Shown here piece after piece: positions 61,444-64,000 of a DNA stretch of 64,000 nucleotides. The notes beneath the pieces are model-generated. The model had not been told where the DNA came from, did no database searches, and worked only from the letters and a program-made list of their open reading frames with translations. The position numbers and the translations under genes are program-made. Numbering within the stretch: the first letter of the stretch is position 1; every line of letters starts with the position of its first letter. Origin of the DNA: Chthonomonadaceae bacterium (GTDB taxonomy: Bacteria; Armatimonadota; Chthonomonadetes; Chthonomonadales; Chthonomonadaceae); contig JANXSG010000047.1 in assembly GCA_025352825.1 (NCBI GenBank), positions 1 to 64,000 on the forward strand, given 5' to 3'.

Positions 61444-62553
61444 ATGGAAACTCTCTCTACGATTTTTGGACAGGAAGCCGCAGTTGCAGCATTGAAACGA
61501 GCACTCACTTCCGATTCCCTGGTCGGTTCTTATCTATTTGTTGGTCCCTCTGGAGTAGGTAAGAGCGCTCTCGCTAACGCATTTGCACGAGCGGCTGCCT
61601 GTCTGAATCCCATAAAGGATCCGTTCGATGCTTGCGGTGTATGTGATTCCTGCCGCAGACTTGCTACAGGTACGCATCCGGATGTATTGACGATCTCTCC
61701 TGCAGGCGAACAGACTCAGATATTCCAGTTTTGGGATAGGGACAATAAGCCTCCTGGCGTTCTCTCTCGCACACTCAACTATGCGCCGACTCTGGGACGC
61801 AAGCGAGTCTATATAATAGAGCAGTGTGATACTTTGACTCCCTCCGCCGCGAACAGCCTGCTCAAGGTTCTAGAGGAACCGCCTTCGTATTCACTTTTTA
61901 TTCTGCTTGCGCCTCATTCATCCAGAGTACTCCCTACAATTGTTTCCAGATGCCAGATGGTTCGTGTCAACGCGGTTTCGGTACAGGAGTTAGCTGACTA
62001 TCTACAAAAGTCACAATCTCTTCTCAGGCATCGGGCAGAGACGCTTGCCGGTTATGCTGAGGGCAGAGTAGGGCAGGCAGTGCGTATGGCAGAGGTTGCC
62101 GGCGTAAGTACAGAGATATCGCTTGTGCTGGACTTTGCTGAGACTCTGCCTCGTGCTCCACTGGCGCGTGCATTGAAATCGGCAGAGCAGATGCGTAAAT
62201 TAGCCAACCAGATGAAAGCAGCTGTAGGAGCTGAACCGGCTGAATCCGCAGAAAGCGGTGAATCTGATTCTAGTTTGGCCAAGGAGAAAGCCAGTCGGAA
62301 GCAGCTTGCAGCAATATTCGATCTACTGACTGTTTTTTATCGGGATTTGTTAGTGGCTAGTTCGGGAGAGTTGTCCGAATCATTGGTAGTAAATAAGGAT
62401 CGCCAGGAAACATTAACAGTTCTAGGAAGATCGGGTTCCCCTGAAAGATGGATGGGGTGTATCGATTCTTTGATAATTGCCCGCCGCCGCCTTGATGCTA
62501 ATGCCAACATAGCTCTTGTTACTGAAATGCTCGCGATCGCGCTTCTATCGTGA
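61444..62553 (+). CDS. holB: DNA polymerase III delta-prime subunit
   Basis: The clamp-loader subunit has an AAA+ fold: Walker A FVGPSGVGKSALA (about residues 33-45), a four-Cys zinc module (CLNPIKDPFDACGVCDSC), a degenerate Walker B IIEQCDTLTPSAANSL and the sensor region LPTIVSRCQMVRV. Length 369 residues is normal for delta-prime. GGAGCAG precedes the ATG. It is divergent from the M50B gene. Downstream only repeats follow. Confidence 0.9.
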   Translation: METLSTIFGQEAAVAALKRALTSDSLVGSYLFVGPSGVGKSALANAFARAAACLNPIKDPFDACGVCDSCRRLATGTHPDVLTISPAGEQTQIFQFWDRDNKPPGVLSRTLNYAPTLGRKRVYIIEQCDTLTPSAANSLLKVLEEPPSYSLFILLAPHSSRVLPTIVSRCQMVRVNAVSVQELADYLQKSQSLLRHRAETLAGYAEGRVGQAVRMAEVAGVSTEISLVLDFAETLPRAPLARALKSAEQMRKLANQMKAAVGAEPAESAESGESDSSLAKEKASRKQLAAIFDLLTVFYRDLLVASSGELSESLVVNKDRQETLTVLGRSGSPERWMGCIDSLIIARRRLDANANIALVTEMLAIALLS

Positions 62554-62993
62554 AGCTTTACCCTCACTCCCGGCCTCTCTCCCTGATTCCCTCGTACCTC
62601 GGAGTGAGAGAGGAGAATAACTGATAAATTTGCACTTCGCAAATGATAATTCCTAATTGCAGTGTAATTACTTATATACTCTCTCCCTTATCCCTAACGA
62701 GGAACGAGTGATGAAGGGAGAAGGGCCGGGAATAAGGGTGAACCTGATAAATACAGATAGACTTAAGCCAGAGTCATCCCTCTCCTCTGTTTTTGGGAGA
62801 GGGACTGGGATTGGGGGCAAAAATGCAAGTTTGTCTGAACTCGGATTTAAATGGATATGATGATTTGCTATGATTACCCTAGCTCAACATATACAGCGCA
62901 ACTACCCAGAACTCTTGCTGCCTCCGTTCAAACGCAATCCGGTTAAATGGTATGCTTGAGTTATAGTTTCACTTGTGAGAAGTAGATCGAGCA
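62554..62993. repeat. Repeat-filled intergenic region (two palindromic repeat copies)
   Basis: At 62560-62620 CTCTCCCTGATTCCCTCGTA followed by CCTCGGAGTGAGAGAGG is a copy of the Armatimonadota-type palindrome, and at 62680-62830 a longer variant ends GGGAGAGGGACTGGGATTGG. Small ORFs within are repeat-derived. Beyond 62830 a short spacer leads to the decayed minus-strand locus. Confidence 0.65.
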
Positions 62994-63472
62994 TTACCGA
63001 TACACGCGCAGCCTGCCGGATGCCGTCGCCAGATTTATTATTCTGGATGGAATAATTTCAGGGCCTAGTGAATATATGAAGTGTGGTCCATCCCCATATG
63101 ATGGATTCTTGCTGCTCCAATCCCACGATGGTGGAAGCCCGGGCATGTCTGCTGAATTCGTGCTCACTTCATAGCTATCTACATGATGAATAGACTGAAG
63201 TTGTCCATTGTATCTGAACGCCATATAGTTAGGGTGCTCTTTTGGCCATCCATTACCAACCGGATGAAAATAACGCCTTTTATCTCGAACTATGTCAATC
63301 CAGGAAATTGATCCGCCTTCCGGAGCACCGTTGCCCAGCCGAGACTGTATGTTATGTCGTTTTCTTTCTTCCCTAAAAGTTCGAACACACTATGGATTTC
63401 GTTTCCGTATATCGAAATAGCAGTGTTGCTTGTCGTGGGAGACATAGTGATAAAATCCTCATTTATTTTCAC
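62994..63472 (-). pseudogene. Decayed locus: nuclease-like N-terminal piece joined to an unrelated C-terminal piece
   Basis: From a GTG at 63472 (overlapping the VWA stop) the frame reads INEDFITMSPTTSNTAISIY, then SVFELLGKKENDITYSLGWA, which resembles the N-terminus of predicted PD-(D/E)XK nucleases, and stops at 63290. Another frame, open at 63320-62994, continues APEGGSISWIDIVRDKRRYF, HPVGNGWPKEHPNYMAFRYN and LQSIHHVDSYEV and ends at 62994. The second part resembles the C-terminal half of a different protein type. Either one gene was frameshifted and shortened, or two remnants were joined. No intact function is expected. Confidence 0.45.
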
Positions 63473-64000
63473 GAGAATAACGCCGTTTATAAGCGATGTC
63501 GTGGCGAGACTTGCTCTCCATTACGCTAAGTTCATTTAATTCAAGTTTTGAAGCGAGTTCACGCAAATCCGTTACTCGTGAATATAGCATGAAATCCACA
63601 TTGCAATCGATGGTGGCTACAAGTGATGCGGCAGCCTCCTCTGAACGTCCATCTTCGGCCATTCTTAACGCTCGCGCTTCGACTGTAGCGACTTCGAGCT
63701 CCACTGCTCTAGTACGCATAGGCCAGTCTTGTGGAGCGGTGTTGACGACAGCTTCGCTCGCGTATGTAAATATTGCATCTGCCGACACATTTGAGGCCAC
63801 TTCCGTCGTTCCAAAATAGGAGAGATCTATACCGTAGTTGGCAGTGCCTGTTTTGTCTGAAGGTAACAGCGTTTCAAAGCATATGACGCGCTCGCTGCCT
63901 GCGAATAGATCACCAAGTGGGACTATTATTTCGCGCCCCAGTTGATCATGAGGAATATCCCCTAATAGATTAAGTGAGGCACCGGAAGGGGCAGTGATTT
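63459..64000 (-). CDS. C-terminal part of a probable VWA-domain protein, 5' end cut by the window edge
   Basis: The minus strand is open from base 64000 to a TGA at 63459, giving 180 residues (the start lies outside). LNLLGDIPHDQLGREIIVPL, GDLFAGSERVICFETLLPSD and the following beta-rich tail resemble the post-VWA region of large secreted/periplasmic VWA proteins (YfbK-like). A long helical end (AVELEVATVEARALRMAEDG) follows. The VWA (MIDAS) part lies beyond the window, so the assignment is by the tail only. It overlaps the decayed locus by 14 bases. Confidence 0.6.
   Translation of the reverse strand, partial: ITAPSGASLNLLGDIPHDQLGREIIVPLGDLFAGSERVICFETLLPSDKTGTANYGIDLSYFGTTEVASNVSADAIFTYASEAVVNTAPQDWPMRTRAVELEVATVEARALRMAEDGRSEEAAASLVATIDCNVDFMLYSRVTDLRELASKLELNELSVMESKSRHDIAYKRRYSRENK

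Overview
The window reads as chromosomal DNA of a didermic (Gram-negative type) bacterium, most likely a member of the Armatimonadota. The best single clue is the truncated gene at the left edge. It starts with the class III prepilin signal [19 protein letters not shown], followed by [13 protein letters not shown], an N-terminus typical of the large pseudopilin families of Armatimonadota and Planctomycetes. Other features fit this: DNRLRE/FlgD-like secreted proteins, many AAA_35-type ATPases and Uma2 nucleases, and many small palindromic repeats. The phylum call is inference from protein style only. No rRNA, tRNA or CRISPR array was recognised.

Layout. (1) 1-980, minus strand: a pseudopilin gene, a small lipoprotein and a small membrane protein. 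(2) 1.4-13.4 kb, plus strand: a pyrimidine operon, pyrR-pyrB-pyrC-amidohydrolase-carA-lepB-carB(N half)-unknown membrane protein-carB(C half). It is preceded by a textbook PyrR attenuator. A nested pair of MITE-like elements sits between the likely promoter and that attenuator. (3) 13.4-22.2 kb: mixed genes, including an exported CXXCH protein whose signal peptide is interrupted by a dispersed repeat, a slipin, a DEDD-type exonuclease, a LolA-like protein, a DUF697 protein, an SGNH hydrolase, thioredoxin reductase and an IMPase-family phosphatase. (4) 22.3-27.2 kb: lineage-specific secreted or envelope proteins, several frameshifted, one ending in a caspase-like His/Cys domain. (5) 27.2-32.5 kb, minus: GNAT, deoC, MBL hydrolase, prs, glmU and a DUF1844 protein. 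(6) 32.6-39.9 kb, plus: Nif3, a broken UDG-like gene, and a SpoIIM/unknown/PBP2 run joined by ATGA overlaps. (7) 40-45.2 kb: GAF-GGDEF protein, recN, a fused AhbA/AhbB-like protein and cysteine desulfurase. (8) 45.3-51.2 kb, minus: five co-directional genes encoding a cyclic-nucleotide-binding protein, two Uma2 nucleases, an AAA_35-TM-WD40 protein, and a nucleotide cyclase-TIR-AAA_35 protein. Three of the five carry frameshifts. (9) 51.3-64 kb: aldo/keto reductase, a very large secreted glycoside-hydrolase-like protein, an ASCH protein, a truncated globin, argS, CBS-DUF1385, an M50B peptidase, holB, a decayed nuclease-like locus and the end of a VWA-type gene.

How the genes work together. PyrR senses UMP/UTP and controls the operon that makes carbamoyl phosphate, carbamoyl aspartate and dihydroorotate. 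prs supplies the PRPP needed later in that pathway. glmU, the PBP2 gene and SpoIIM belong to cell-wall and envelope growth. The most unusual candidate system is the 45-51 kb cluster, where a class III cyclase is fused to TIR and STAND-like ATPase domains and a stand-alone cyclic-nucleotide-binding protein lies in the same run.

Frameshifts are numerous, but all those recognised fall in accessory genes (22-27, 33-35, 45-50 and 63 kb). Housekeeping genes are intact. This points to real decay of accessory genes rather than uniform sequencing error, although error cannot be excluded from one sequence.
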